Below, piece after piece: positions 16,060 to 25,255 of a DNA stretch of 64,000 nt (the first letter of the stretch is position 1; each line of letters opens with the position of its first letter). Below the pieces are notes generated by a model that saw only the letters and a list, made by a program, of their open reading frames with translations, had not been told where the DNA came from and made no database searches. The position numbers were made by a program, and so were the translations under genes. Origin of the DNA: Polycladomyces zharkentensis (GTDB lineage Bacteria > Bacillota > Bacilli > Thermoactinomycetales > JIR-001); assembly GCF_016938855.1 (NCBI RefSeq), contig NZ_JAFHAP010000011.1:186001-250000 (forward strand), in the 5' to 3' direction.

Positions 16060-17451
16060 ATGAAACCACCTGTTACCACGGGAGATATCATCGAACTGAC
16101 CGTCACCGGACAGAGCCATACCGGCGACGGTGTTGGAAAATACGAGGGGTTCACCGTTTTTGTTCCGTTGGCGCTGACCGGTGAACGAATTCGGGCGAAA
16201 ATCACGAAGGTGAAGAAGACATACGCTCACGGGCGGATGTTGGAGATATTGGAACCGGCCCCGGCACGGACGGAGCCGGCTTGTCCCGTTTTTGAACGGT
16301 GTGGCGGATGTCAGTTGCAACACGTGAGCTATGAGGAGCAGTTACGGATCAAACGGCAGCAAGTCATCGACAGTTTTCAACGGATCGGCGGATGGGAGGA
16401 ACCGGTGCCCGTTTTACCCGTGATCGGGATGCAAGATCCGTGGGCATACCGCAACAAAGCGCAAGTGCCGTTCGGCTTGCGCGGCGGGGAACTGGTGGCC
16501 GGTTTTTACGCTGCCGGTACGCATACGATTGTCGACATGGATACCTGCGGCATTCAACATCCGGACAACGACCAGGCAGTCCGGGAAGTAAAGCGGCTGG
16601 CCAAGGAATGGGGAATCTCTCCGTACGATGAAAAAAATCACCGTGGGGTACTGCGACATGTCATGGTGCGAACCGGGTTTGCCACCGGCGAGATGATGGT
16701 CGTACTGGTGACCAACGGAAAACGGTTGCCGCACCGGGAGATGCTGGTGACCGAACTGCGGAAGGCACTGCCGCGGATGAAGTCACTGGTGCAAAACATC
16801 AACGACCGTCGGACCAATGTGATATTGGGCCGGAAAAACCGGTTGTTGTGGGGGGAGCCGGTGATCCGTGACCGGATCGGGTCTGTGACCTACGTGATTT
16901 CTCCGCAGTCGTTTTTTCAGGTCAATCCCGTTCAGACACGTGTGTTGTACGATCAGGTGCGTCGATATGCCCGGTTGACGGGGCGGGAGATCGTGATGGA
17001 TGTCTATTGCGGTGCCGGTACCATCGGTTTGTATCTGGCTGACGGCGCGGCATGGGTGTACGGAGTGGAATCTGTGGCTGAAGCGGTTGAGGACGCACGG
17101 CGCAATGCGCAGATCAACGGGATCGAACATGTCACGTTCGTGGCAGGAAAAGCGGAGGAAGTGATGCCGAAGTGGCGGGAACAGGGAATCCGGCCTGACG
17201 TCATCGTGGTGGACCCGCCGCGCAAAGGCTGTGATCCCGTTTTGTTGGATACGGTGGTGGACATGCATCCCAAACGGTTGGTCTACGTCTCGTGCAACCC
17301 GGCTACGTTGGCACGGGATGCCCGTTATTTGCGGGAGCGGGGTTTTGAAACGCGCGAAGTCCAGCCGGTGGATATGTTTCCGCACACCAGTCATGTGGAG
17401 TGCGTCGCTTGGATGGAACCGGTGGGGAAAACTCTTGACGGAAACAAATGA
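16060..17451 (+). CDS. rlmCD: 23S rRNA (uracil-C5)-methyltransferase RlmCD/RlmD-type
   Basis: A 463-residue RumA-family enzyme that makes 5-methyluridine in 23S rRNA with SAM. An N-terminal TRAM domain (about 1-65) is followed by the iron-sulfur cysteines 75, 81 and 84 plus 163. The C-terminal Rossmann fold has MDVYCGAGTIGLYLA and VDPPRKGC, and the catalytic cysteine is in YVSCNPATLARD near residue 414. B. subtilis has one enzyme for both U747 and U1939, so I use rlmCD; specificity is inferred. The ATG follows GAGGAG. Confidence 0.94.
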   Translation: MKPPVTTGDIIELTVTGQSHTGDGVGKYEGFTVFVPLALTGERIRAKITKVKKTYAHGRMLEILEPAPARTEPACPVFERCGGCQLQHVSYEEQLRIKRQQVIDSFQRIGGWEEPVPVLPVIGMQDPWAYRNKAQVPFGLRGGELVAGFYAAGTHTIVDMDTCGIQHPDNDQAVREVKRLAKEWGISPYDEKNHRGVLRHVMVRTGFATGEMMVVLVTNGKRLPHREMLVTELRKALPRMKSLVQNINDRRTNVILGRKNRLLWGEPVIRDRIGSVTYVISPQSFFQVNPVQTRVLYDQVRRYARLTGREIVMDVYCGAGTIGLYLADGAAWVYGVESVAEAVEDARRNAQINGIEHVTFVAGKAEEVMPKWREQGIRPDVIVVDPPRKGCDPVLLDTVVDMHPKRLVYVSCNPATLARDARYLRERGFETREVQPVDMFPHTSHVECVAWMEPVGKTLDGNK

Positions 17452-17801
17452 AATAAATGATTGGATTTTGCTTTGTTCCCAGGAACAGTTTTTTGCCATT
17501 CCCTCTCATCATGGAAAAAGAGGCGCGGTATGGTTCCGCGCCGGAGAGTGCTGACAAAGCTTTTTAACCACATATGATTCCCGGATGCCCCGTTTTCCCT
17601 CTTGCTCCTGGATCGTAGCGTCTCAAAGGTCGCTCGTGGGAAAAAACGGCCACCCTATTGTAAAAAATGGGTCCGAACTCCCGACGAGCGACTCCAGCTG
17701 TCGTTACGGAGAGAAGACGGGGAAATCAGTGTCCGTGACATTTCGACAATCTGGTGCGGTATGGTTCCAGCAACCCCCCGATGGAAAAGTCGAACATCTT
17801 C
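17452..17801. other. Intergenic region after rlmCD
   Basis: A GC-rich hairpin GGCGCGG (17522-17528) and CCGCGCC (17536-17542) follows rlmCD by 70 bases, but the nearest T-run is 15 bases downstream, so it is a weak terminator. The rest holds no gene I can support. Confidence 0.45.
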
Positions 17802-18674
17802 TCATTCTTCCATTTCCGCTTGGCTCTTCACGTCTGCCGGCACTTCGATCTTGTCGTTGAGGTCGCCTTTGAGGTTGCATTCGGAATGATCTTCCACCTT
17901 CAACACGGTTCCGTCGGGAGCGGAACGGAGGCCTCGTAATCAAGTTCTCCTCCCAGAAAACGGAACGTGCTGGCATTGATCCGATACGTGTCTTTGAACG
18001 TGTGAAACTGAATTTGTTCCTTTTTCAGCTTCGCGCCGTTGGGGTGTTCGTCCTGAGCAAGGTCCAGTTCTGATTTGATCTGTTTTTTAATGTAGCTTTC
18101 GTATGATTTGTTTGCTTTCAATACCTGGAGATCGAATTTCAACACATACGTGTTTGCTTCTTTTTTCATGGTCACGCCGTTCGGGGAGCTTCCCCGGAAC
18201 AGCTTCGCCATCATGGCCAGTCCGTCGGACATCCTTTGGTCTTTACCGCCAGGTCGCATTTCAACTCCCTGTTTTTTCGTCCAGCCCGTTCCCGCTATAT
18301 GTTCATATGATTCATCCCCGATATAGTATCCTTCTACCGGCAGGTTTAGATTGTCTTATTTAAAGTTCCCTTTTATATGTGTGGCCGGAGGTTGACCGGT
18401 TTCTTCCCAATCGCCGTCATAACCCATTGAGGTTATTTTCTCAACATCACCCTGCATGGTGAACACCATCGACAGGTCCCACCCTCATATCATAGGCATA
18501 ACCGCCCTTGCTCATCACGTTGGCCGACTTTTGCAACACTTCGGCGACCGTCAGTTCTTGTTCTTTCGGCTTCTCCAGTTCGGGTGCGGAAGCTTGATTT
18601 TGCTGAACGCATCCTGACAACACAAGAACCACAGACGTAATGAAAATGAGTCCAAAGCGAATGAATTTGTTCAT
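17802..18674 (-). pseudogene. Broken lipoprotein gene (DUF6612-like)
   Basis: A minus-strand gene scattered over several frames. Fragment 1 begins at 18674 with a lipoprotein signal peptide (lipobox VLSGC) and a linker, then QELTVAEVLQKSANVMSKGG. After a shift near 18485, a second frame reads DLSMVFTMQGDVEKITSMG and ends at a TAA. A third frame reads NLPVEGYYIGDESYEH and runs through to 17900. The true C-terminus, DGTVLKVEDHSECNLKGDLN, continues in yet another frame to a TGA at 17802-17804. Put together, this is a 280-290 residue extracytoplasmic lipoprotein of the DUF6612 type, with at least three frameshifts and one stop. Function unknown. This many lesions make a sequencing error unlikely. 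Confidence 0.8.
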
Positions 18675-18814
18675 GCCGTGTTACTGCTGTGCGTGATGTG
18701 GTGATCCTTGCGGTCGGGAGCCGGCGTACTCCCGTCTACAGCAGAATGCTGCCTCCCTTCCCTTATATTCTTTTTGAACGGGAACAGACAAAATGTGAAA
18801 CTGTCCTTAAAAAC

Positions 18815-19429
18815 TCAAGAAGTTCCCGGATCATGGATGAAAAAGGCTTCAATCGCATGCCGTTGTTCGAACACATCGAGTTCAGGATCCACGGTGGAAC
18901 GGATTTCGTACCCCTGAAACACCCCGATGATCAGGTTGCCGATGACCCGGGCCTCGATATCTGACCGAATTTGCCCCAGCTCCTGGCCGCGTTGGATGAC
19001 GGTCGCCATAAACGCTTCCCATGCCCGGTACTGCTCTTGAATCCACTCCCGGACGACCGGGTTTTTTCGGTGCATCAGAAAGACCTGATAGAAAGCGGAG
19101 GACCACAAAGCCGGGTCCGATCCTGCAGAACCCTGATACACCTGTCTCAGCATTTGCCGGAGGATCTCCCGGACATCACACGGTTCCTCCTTCAGCTTGG
19201 CGAGCGTCTCCTCGGCAATTTCTCCAAATGTCCGATCCAGCCGGGTTCGCATCACTTCGTACAGCAAGTCCTCTTTGCTTTGAAAGTGTGTGTAAAATGC
19301 CCCCTTGGTTTTCCCGATCTCAGACATGATGTCGTCAATCGACATGGCATCATATCCTTTTTCCGCAATCAAGCGGAACGCCGTGTCAATCATTTGTTGC
19401 TTCGTCTGTTCACCGGACTTGTATTTCAT
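18815..19429 (-). CDS. TetR/AcrR family transcriptional regulator
   Basis: A 204-residue repressor. The N-terminal helix-turn-helix (about residues 8-55) has the TetR pattern TKQQMIDTAFRLIAEKGYDA, then SIDDIMSEIGKTKGAFYTHF. The larger C-terminal half is the ligand-binding/dimer domain. I start at the ATG at 19429, preceded by GGAAAGGAG, rather than at 19486. Its promoter overlaps a divergent promoter, so it probably represses itself and the divergent transcript. The neighbouring broken lipoprotein gene gives no clue to its inducer. Confidence 0.9.
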   Translation of the reverse strand: MKYKSGEQTKQQMIDTAFRLIAEKGYDAMSIDDIMSEIGKTKGAFYTHFQSKEDLLYEVMRTRLDRTFGEIAEETLAKLKEEPCDVREILRQMLRQVYQGSAGSDPALWSSAFYQVFLMHRKNPVVREWIQEQYRAWEAFMATVIQRGQELGQIRSDIEARVIGNLIIGVFQGYEIRSTVDPELDVFEQRHAIEAFFIHDPGTS

Positions 19430-19465
19430 GACGTTCTCCTTTCCTGGGAAAATATCAATTTGATG

Positions 19466-19502
19466 TTGAATACTATTATAAATCATCCTATAATGAAATC
19501 AA
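19466..19502. promoter_or_regulatory. Overlapping divergent promoters (tetR and a rightward transcript)
   Basis: Minus strand, toward tetR: TTGATT (19502-19497), 16 bases, TATAAT (19480-19475). Plus strand: TTGAAT (19466-19471), 17 bases, TATAAT (19489-19494). The two -10 boxes form an inverted repeat, ATTATA-8-TATAAT, that a TetR dimer could read. Confidence 0.65.
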
Positions 19503-19691
19503 ACCAAACGTTCAGTATGATTTGGTCGCGTGAAGAGGGTCTTTTCATTTCTCATCAAAGGAGTGGGGAACGGCTCAAAAGAAGGGATGTGACAACGACC
19601 AAGTCTTCAGGCGAGAAAAGAAAATGTAAATTTAAAAAAGTTCAATAACTACCTGAAGGGGATGGGCTTTTTGGATGTCCATTCCCTTTTT
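19500..19691 (+). ncRNA. Candidate small transcript between tetR and the glycosyltransferase gene
   Basis: The near-consensus rightward promoter at 19466-19494 and a terminator-like hairpin, AAGGGGATGG (19655-19664) with CCATTCCCTT (19678-19687) and six Ts, frame an RNA of about 190 nt. The only frame inside is a 43-codon one from an ATG near 19517 to 19648. It is very basic (RLKRRD, KRKCKFKK) and has no ribosome binding site. It could be a regulatory RNA or a small basic protein. Confidence 0.4.
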
Positions 19692-20040
19692 TACGTGACA
19701 AAACGCTGTATCGAGCTGTGCCGGCAGCTCACAAGAGGAATGGATTGACGGCTGTCAATTTCCGGTGAGGAGAACACGGACCGGTGCAAGTAATCGGAGT
19801 CTTTGCGGGGGATTTGTAACCAAAGTTGAACCCTTTTCCGAAACAGGTCAAAATGAGAGGGGAGTTCCGAAAAAAGAAGATGGACGAAGAGGAGAATATT
19901 GTATATTTCGGCGAATAACATGGGAGAGTGCGACACATACATATGGTATAATGAGGGAACTTGAAACCGAAGGGTGATGGAAAACGTTTGCTGGGGTGGA
20001 TACGTGGGATGTGAGACGGCAAAACAGAGGGGGAGGAAAC
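19692..20040 (+). promoter_or_regulatory. Leader of the glycosyltransferase gene with extended -10 promoter
   Basis: TATGGTATAAT supplies an extended -10 (TATAAT 19947-19952) about 90 bases before the ATG at 20041. The -35 is poor. The preceding 250 bases show no gene. Confidence 0.4.
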
Positions 20041-21246
20041 ATGGATCGGATCGCTCAAACGGGCTGGGACGGGTTGGCGAGAAGCGATGATGCACTGGAT
20101 CACGATGTCGTCGATATCCTGCTGGTCTCCGAAAACTTCGGAACCGGTCATACGCGTGCGGCAGAAGCCTTGGCTCGCGGCATCGAACGGTCTCGTCCCG
20201 AGTTGCGGGTGCAACTGATTGAGCTGGGGAGGGCGCTTCAACCTCAAATCAACCGTGCTCTCCTGACCTCTTATCTGGGCATGATCAGACGGGCGCCCAA
20301 TTTATGGAGAAAAGTGTACGGACGACACCATGAGCGGCTGTTTCCCCGTTGGTTGCAGTGGTGTTTGCATCTGACACTGTATGCCAGTTTATCTGATCTG
20401 ATTGAAACCTTCCGTCCCAAACTCGTCGTTTCCACCCATCCGTTTGCCAGCTCCGGCGTGGCCAAACTGAAACAAAAAGGGTTCCCCCTTCGACTGTGTA
20501 CAGTGGTTACAGATTTCACAGCACACGGTTCATGGGTTCATCCCGAAGTGGACCGTTACTTGGTTCCCACCCCTCAGGTACGTGAACAACTGGTGCAGTT
20601 GGGTGTAGAGGATCGTCGCATTCAGGTTACGGGCATTCCCACGGATGTGCAGTTTTGGGAAGAAGGGAATCGGTTGCGTGCCCGGCAGTACGTCGGTTTG
20701 TCGGACAAGCCGACCGTTTTGATCTTGGGAGGCGGATTGGGCATCGGTACGGACAGGCTCGTCCAGATGGCCGCCAAGTGGAAAGAAGAGATGCAAATCG
20801 TGGTCTGCACGGGGCACAACCGCAAAGTGTACCAGTGGTTGCAGAGCGATCTGTCCCTGAGGCACCCTCACATTCGCATCCTGGGATATACGCGGAGGTT
20901 ATCGGATTGGATGGATGCGGCCGACCTCATTTTGTCCAAGCCCGGTGCGCTGACATGTTCGGAAGCGATCGCCAAGGGAACACCGCTGTTGTTGTATGGA
21001 TCAATCCCCGGACATGAGGAACAAAACAGTCGGTTTCTGGTTTCTCACGGGCTGGCTGTCCAGGCGAAAAACGAAGAGGAGCTGGACGCGTGGTTTGCCC
21101 GGTTGTTGCATAAACCGGATCGGTTTCAGGAAATACGGGAGAACATGCTCCGATGGCGCAAGCATATCCACCCCTCCAAAAGTGTGGAGGCCGTGTTGGA
21201 GATGATGGTGTCCGAACCGTCTTCAGGGTTCCTGATAAAGGCATAA
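20041..21246 (+). CDS. Glycolipid glycosyltransferase, MGDG synthase/UgtP type (GT28)
   Basis: A 401-residue enzyme that should add sugars from UDP-sugar to diacylglycerol at the cytoplasmic membrane face. The N-terminal acceptor domain holds the MGDG-synthase signature VSENFGTGHTRAAEALARGI near residues 29-48. The C-terminal half has LILGGGLGIG and the donor-binding SKPGALTCSEAIAKGTPLLL near 297-316. The ATG follows GGGGGAGG. In B. subtilis UgtP makes diglucosyl-DAG, the anchor of lipoteichoic acid; sugar and degree of processivity here are inferred. The next gene is an O-antigen-ligase-like membrane protein. Confidence 0.87.
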   Translation: MDRIAQTGWDGLARSDDALDHDVVDILLVSENFGTGHTRAAEALARGIERSRPELRVQLIELGRALQPQINRALLTSYLGMIRRAPNLWRKVYGRHHERLFPRWLQWCLHLTLYASLSDLIETFRPKLVVSTHPFASSGVAKLKQKGFPLRLCTVVTDFTAHGSWVHPEVDRYLVPTPQVREQLVQLGVEDRRIQVTGIPTDVQFWEEGNRLRARQYVGLSDKPTVLILGGGLGIGTDRLVQMAAKWKEEMQIVVCTGHNRKVYQWLQSDLSLRHPHIRILGYTRRLSDWMDAADLILSKPGALTCSEAIAKGTPLLLYGSIPGHEEQNSRFLVSHGLAVQAKNEEELDAWFARLLHKPDRFQEIRENMLRWRKHIHPSKSVEAVLEMMVSEPSSGFLIKA

Positions 21247-21392
21247 ATGTGGGGTTTTGTTTTGCTTGCCCTTTTGTGCTTCCATCGATATAATGCAAAG
21301 GGCAGGTATAAATTCACAGATGTGACCAAGCCTTGAAAACGGACTGCGAAACAATCGCAGTAATCGACATGGGATGAGGATGTTAATAGACC

Positions 21393-22877
21393 ATGGACAA
21401 ACAACCTTCAGATATCGTGATACCGGATACCGGTATTTATTCCAAGAAGCTGGGGCAAGCCGACACCCGGATGCATGATTGGATTGCTCGGTTCGCCCGG
21501 TTTTGGGTAAAGGGAGTCATCTCTTTGAAGATTGAAACGACTCAACAGCTGGCCATTCGCATCATCCATCTGTTGTTTTTGAGCATCTTGATGTCGCCGT
21601 GGCTGCCGCCGCTGGTGATGCTCGGGATCGGTTTGTTGACGCCTTTTTTCTATAAATGCAAATGGCCGGTGCGCGGTTGGCCCGAGGGGATTTTTCTCGG
21701 TTTTGCGTTTCTGTCGCTCATCAGCTGGGCGTTTAATCCTTCGTGGTTTTGGTGGATTCCCATCGGTATCATCCCGATTATCTTGTTCGGGCTGTATTAT
21801 CTCTTGACGATATGGATCAAACATCTGGCTGATTGGTCGTGGCAACAACTTCAGCGGCTGTATCTTCAATTTTGGCTGGGCGGCATCTATGTCGCCATTG
21901 TCGTGATTATGCAGCGTTGGGACCTGTTGCCGCACGAAAAGTCGTTTTGGACGTACATGCTGGGGTTTTATCCGCTGTGGCAGACGGATATGGAACGAAG
22001 TGTGGGGACGGCTGCCAACTCCAATCTGGCTGCAGCCATGCTGATCTGTTTGGCACTGATGAGTATTTACGCGTCCTCGGTGGTGCGGGGAGCGTGGAAA
22101 AAAGTCGGTTGCTTCACGATGTTTGCCATGTATTCGGTGGCCATTTGGTGCACCGGCTCCCGCGGTGCATGGGTGGGCTTGTTGATCGGTCTGTTGGTTC
22201 AGGTGTGGATGACCGGAAACCGTCGTCGCACGGTGTTGTTGTTCTGCGCACTGTTACTTTTGGGCGGTGTGATCTATACCAATCAAACCCTGATCCCGCG
22301 GGAAGAGACGCTGTTTGCCACGGTGGAAGTGCGGATTTTTGTCTGGCAGCATGCGTTTCAAATTTTCCGGGAACATTGGTTGCTTGGTGTATTGCCGCTC
22401 CATTTTGGCCAACTGTTCGCCAAGATGACCGGCAAATACATGTTCCATGCGCATAACGTCTTTTTGGGTATTGCCACGGAATACGGCATTATCGGTCTGG
22501 GATTGTTCTTGGCGTTGATCGCGGTAACGACATACCGGGCCCGGCGGTGGCGGAAAACGGCCAATCGGAAAGAAGAAAAGCGGTTGGCCGGGCTGTTGAT
22601 ATCCATTCTCTTTGCGCTGTTGGGTCACGGGATGTACGATTATCCCATCATTTCCCCGCAAATCGGATTGATCTTCATTTTGAGCCTGATCATGATCCAC
22701 GCACAGTATGAACGCCGGTGCCTGAAGAAACCGGAGTGGAGTCAGGTATCATACACGGACAGTGTTTCCGAGAAAAAGATGGACAAATGGGAGGCGGCGT
22801 TGATCACCGTCTCCAGTGTATGGAAGGCGTTACCCGGAGGACGGGTGTACAGTGTATCTCATTCCAAAGATGGATGA
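21393..22877 (+). CDS. O-antigen ligase/polymerase family membrane protein (Wzy_C)
   Basis: A 494-residue protein with about ten to twelve hydrophobic segments and the Wzy_C-type core: TGSRGAWVGLLIGLLVQ near residues 253-269, and FHAHNVFLGIATEYGIIGL with a conserved HAHN in the large external loop. Family members polymerise or ligate lipid-linked surface glycans; some glycosylate teichoic acids or proteins. In a Gram-positive cell an exopolysaccharide or teichoic acid role is most likely. The 20-30 C-terminal residues are poorly conserved-looking. It lies 146 bases after the glycolipid synthase. Confidence 0.82.
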   Translation: MDKQPSDIVIPDTGIYSKKLGQADTRMHDWIARFARFWVKGVISLKIETTQQLAIRIIHLLFLSILMSPWLPPLVMLGIGLLTPFFYKCKWPVRGWPEGIFLGFAFLSLISWAFNPSWFWWIPIGIIPIILFGLYYLLTIWIKHLADWSWQQLQRLYLQFWLGGIYVAIVVIMQRWDLLPHEKSFWTYMLGFYPLWQTDMERSVGTAANSNLAAAMLICLALMSIYASSVVRGAWKKVGCFTMFAMYSVAIWCTGSRGAWVGLLIGLLVQVWMTGNRRRTVLLFCALLLLGGVIYTNQTLIPREETLFATVEVRIFVWQHAFQIFREHWLLGVLPLHFGQLFAKMTGKYMFHAHNVFLGIATEYGIIGLGLFLALIAVTTYRARRWRKTANRKEEKRLAGLLISILFALLGHGMYDYPIISPQIGLIFILSLIMIHAQYERRCLKKPEWSQVSYTDSVSEKKMDKWEAALITVSSVWKALPGGRVYSVSHSKDG

Positions 22878-22899
22878 GACGGGTCAACGGTGTAGCTTC

Positions 22900-23098
22900 C
22901 TTGGTTCTCGCTCTGTGAATTACCTGAAATATCTTCCCGGTCAACGCCTTTACCAAGCCTGACCCCAGTAACCGGAAATTGAGGGGAAAATCCACGGGCA
23001 AGCTCCACGTCTCGCGCCTGCCGGTTCAAAGCGGTCTTGATCTGCGGGCGCAGGTGGAGCGAGCAGGAAAAGTGTTACGGACGATCACAAAAACGGAG
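22900..23098 (+). repeat. Dispersed structured repeat, family 1, copy E (diverged)
   Basis: This lies between the O-antigen-ligase-like gene and yfbR. It keeps CTTCCCGGTCAACGCC (from 22933), the outer stem AACCGG (22970-22975) and CCGGTT (23021-23026), CACGGGCAAG, and the 3' box GCGCAGGTGGAGCGAGCAGG (23049-23068). The apical segment has drifted. Confidence 0.6.
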
Positions 23099-23119
23099 TA
23101 ACGGAAGCCGGGGTGGAAA

Positions 23120-23719
23120 ATGAACGCATTTTTCGCCTATTTGTATCGTTTGCGGTTGATTCAAAGATGGAGCCTGATGCGCAACGTGATGCCGGAAAAC
23201 GTGGCGGAACACAGTTTTCACGTTGCGTTGCTGACACACGCCCTTTGCACGATCGGCATCGAGGTGTTCGGTAAGCAGATTCCGGTGGAAAAGGCGGTAA
23301 CACTGGCATTGTTCCACGATGTGACGGAAGTGATCACCGGCGACATTCCTTCCCCGGTGAAACATCACAACGACAAGCTGCTGGGGGGATTTCGCGAATT
23401 GGAGAATTTGGCTGCGGAGCGGCTGTGCGACATGATCCCCGAACCGCTGCACCGGCATTATCGCCCGTTGATTCATGGTGAAGATTCCGATTTGCACCGT
23501 TGGGTGAAAGCGGCCGATTTGCTGGATGCTTATCTCAAATGTGAAATGGAGATTTCGGCGGGAAACCGGGAGTTCGCCGTTGCCAAACAGGAGATTGAAC
23601 GCCGTCTGCAATCGCTCGACATGCCGGAAGTGGACTATTTCCTCCGCCATTTCGGCTCCAGTTTCACCCGGACACTGGATGAACTGCATGATATGGACGA
23701 TTCGGACATGAATCGCTGA
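23120..23719 (+). CDS. yfbR: 5'-deoxynucleotidase YfbR (HD domain)
   Basis: A 199-residue HD-family nucleotidase that removes the phosphate from deoxyribonucleoside 5'-monophosphates. It is close to E. coli YfbR over its whole length. It has FFAYLYRLRLIQRWSLMRNV at the start with the Arg-Trp pair that recognises the deoxyribose. Metal ligands are His31, the His66-Asp67 pair (LFHDVTE) and the later KAADLLDAYLK aspartate. The start ATG at 23120 sits about 25 bases after the family 1 repeat copy E. It appears to be transcribed alone. Confidence 0.9.
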   Translation: MNAFFAYLYRLRLIQRWSLMRNVMPENVAEHSFHVALLTHALCTIGIEVFGKQIPVEKAVTLALFHDVTEVITGDIPSPVKHHNDKLLGGFRELENLAAERLCDMIPEPLHRHYRPLIHGEDSDLHRWVKAADLLDAYLKCEMEISAGNREFAVAKQEIERRLQSLDMPEVDYFLRHFGSSFTRTLDELHDMDDSDMNR

Positions 23720-23914
23720 GTACACGTTGCAGACAAAGACAACGGGATACGATTTACCTTCCAAAGCTCGGCACTCGACGGGAAAATCGGGTCCACTCCT
23801 TTAAAAAGGGTGACCGTTTTGAGACGATTGACCATAGGCGTTTTCCGATCGAGCAGCGAAAGGAAAAGGACTCACCCGAAAATACGTGATTCCACTGACT
23901 TTGTCAGCAGTCTC

Positions 23915-23939
23915 AGGCGCTAACGCGCCTTTTTTCTTT
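23915..23939 (+). terminator. Terminator, probably for yfbR
   Basis: AGGCGC (23915-23920), loop TAAC, GCGCCT (23925-23930), then TTTTTTC. A smaller CTGAC/GTCAG hairpin precedes it. Confidence 0.75.
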
Positions 23940-23978
23940 TTAAGGGTCACAACACAAATATAGATCCCGGTATTTTTC

Positions 23979-24305
23979 TTACGCTTCCATTTCGCTTTCA
24001 ATCGCCAGATCCAACGCGTGCGGGATACTTTGCCAACGGATCGGCTGAAAAGCCGGGACTGCGGCCTGTTTCCCCGTTAGTACGGCAAACAGCCGGGTAA
24101 ACTCGCGATCATGCACTTTCTCGTTGGAAGTCACGTTTGGCGGATGCAGGGGCTTCCGCCGCGACACGGGTATGGAAGTCAATGGCTGTGCCGCGTCATG
24201 TGCCGCTTTCAACAGTTCTTGCAGGAACTTCGGGGAATGGTCATACAGACGGGGGCGATCCATCTTCAGATGATGGAAACGGGGCCAGACAGACCATCAA
24301 TTCAT
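23979..24305 (-). pseudogene. Possible minus-strand gene with a stop at codon 3
   Basis: A strong GGAGGAGG (24322-24315) precedes ATG-AAT-TGA (24305-24297). In the same frame the reading continues WSVWPRFHHLKMDRPRLYDH and stays open to 23979 (about 100 further codons, ending IPHALDLAIESEMEA). Without the TGA this would be an ordinary 108-residue protein. Either the gene starts at the ATG at 24263, which has a poor site, or it is recently broken. I do not recognise a family, and the whole call is tentative. Confidence 0.4.
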
Positions 24306-24459
24306 AGCGTCAAACCTCCTCCGGTTGAACATCTTCGAGTGTGTTCATCCCTGTTGAATAGCCTGTGCAACGGGTGGAAAAACGTCCGGATGAGTATAAA
24401 ACCGGCAAAGCGCGGTCATGCTGTTACCAGAATCTATCAATCTATGAGGTGGTTTTACT

Positions 24460-25107
24460 ATGTTTAAACACCGCGCTTTCTGGTTGATCATCAGCGTTGT
24501 CACCATCATTGGTTTGACGCGTTGGGGCGGTGGCATTCCATCCGCTCCGCAAGCGTACGCGGAAAAAGAAGGTCTCATCGCTGTCCGTGTCCAACATGGG
24601 GACACTGTATACCGGATCGCCAAACAACATGGGACTGATGTGACTACCGTGGCACGGATCAACGATTTGCAAGATCCATCCCGCATCCGGACGGGACAGA
24701 TTTTATGGGTGCCCGAGACAAAACGGCAATCTGAAGCACCCCAACGCGAACCCCGTTCCGTTCCGGCAATGTCCCGCGGAATTTCATTGGGTGATTTTAC
24801 CCTGACCGCATACACAGCCGGACCGGAGTCAACGGGGAAAGCACCGGGTCACCCCGCCTACGGCATCACCGCATCCGGTGCCAAAGCCAGAGAGGGTGTC
24901 ACTATCGCTGTTGATCCCAAGGTAATCCCGATTGGATCGCGTGTATATATCGAGGGGATCGGTTATCGTACGGCACAGGATGTGGGTGGGGCGATCAAGG
25001 GAAATCGGATTGATGTGTTTATGAATGACCTGAGCGAGGCACGGGAATTTGGCGTGAAGAAACACGTGCGGGTGATGTTGGTTCCGACGTCCTATGTTTC
25101 GGAATGA
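24460..25107 (+). CDS. Secreted LysM and 3D domain cell-wall protein
   Basis: A 215-residue secreted protein. The signal peptide ends near QAYA-E (residue 34). One LysM peptidoglycan-binding domain follows (VQHGDTVYRIAKQHG to RTGQILWVPE, about 44-87), then a short Pro/Arg linker. The C-terminal 3D domain (about 112-213) has the three aspartates of the name in AVDPKVIP, QDVGGAIKG and IDVFM. These are double-psi-barrel lytic transglycosylase-like folds, as in YocH and the Rpf/Sps group, involved in wall turnover or spore germination. GAGGTGG precedes the ATG. I looked for a c-di-AMP (ydaO) riboswitch upstream and did not find one. Confidence 0.88.
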   Translation: MFKHRAFWLIISVVTIIGLTRWGGGIPSAPQAYAEKEGLIAVRVQHGDTVYRIAKQHGTDVTTVARINDLQDPSRIRTGQILWVPETKRQSEAPQREPRSVPAMSRGISLGDFTLTAYTAGPESTGKAPGHPAYGITASGAKAREGVTIAVDPKVIPIGSRVYIEGIGYRTAQDVGGAIKGNRIDVFMNDLSEAREFGVKKHVRVMLVPTSYVSE

Positions 25108-25119
25108 AACTCCCACGCT

Positions 25120-25255
25120 TGAAAGCCTGGGATTCCCGGATCATTCGCGTTCTCCATTCCCCTTTCTTTGCGGGGCAACTGGCGGAGCGAGTCGGGAAAT
25201 GGGACAGTATTCACACAGACACGTTAGACAACGACCCGGATTCAAGGATATGGGG
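25120..25255 (+). repeat. Dispersed structured repeat, family 1, copy F (3' part only)
   Basis: It begins 13 bases after the LysM-3D gene and keeps only the 3' half: CCTTTCTTTGCGGGGC, then CTGGCGGAGCGAGTCGGG, then GGACAGTATTCAC with AGACACG. The last two match copy C (GGACAGTATTCATCGGACACG). The central hairpin is absent. Confidence 0.55.

Noticed and set aside
23635-23835. 66-codon minus-strand frame opposite the end of yfbR (VNRLKTVTLFKGVDP start)
   Set aside because: The first residues faintly recall a Crp-type N-terminus, but there is no ribosome binding site and most of it is antisense to yfbR.
24264-24459. c-di-AMP (ydaO) riboswitch before the LysM-3D gene
   Set aside because: Often found before such genes, but I could not find the conserved motifs here.
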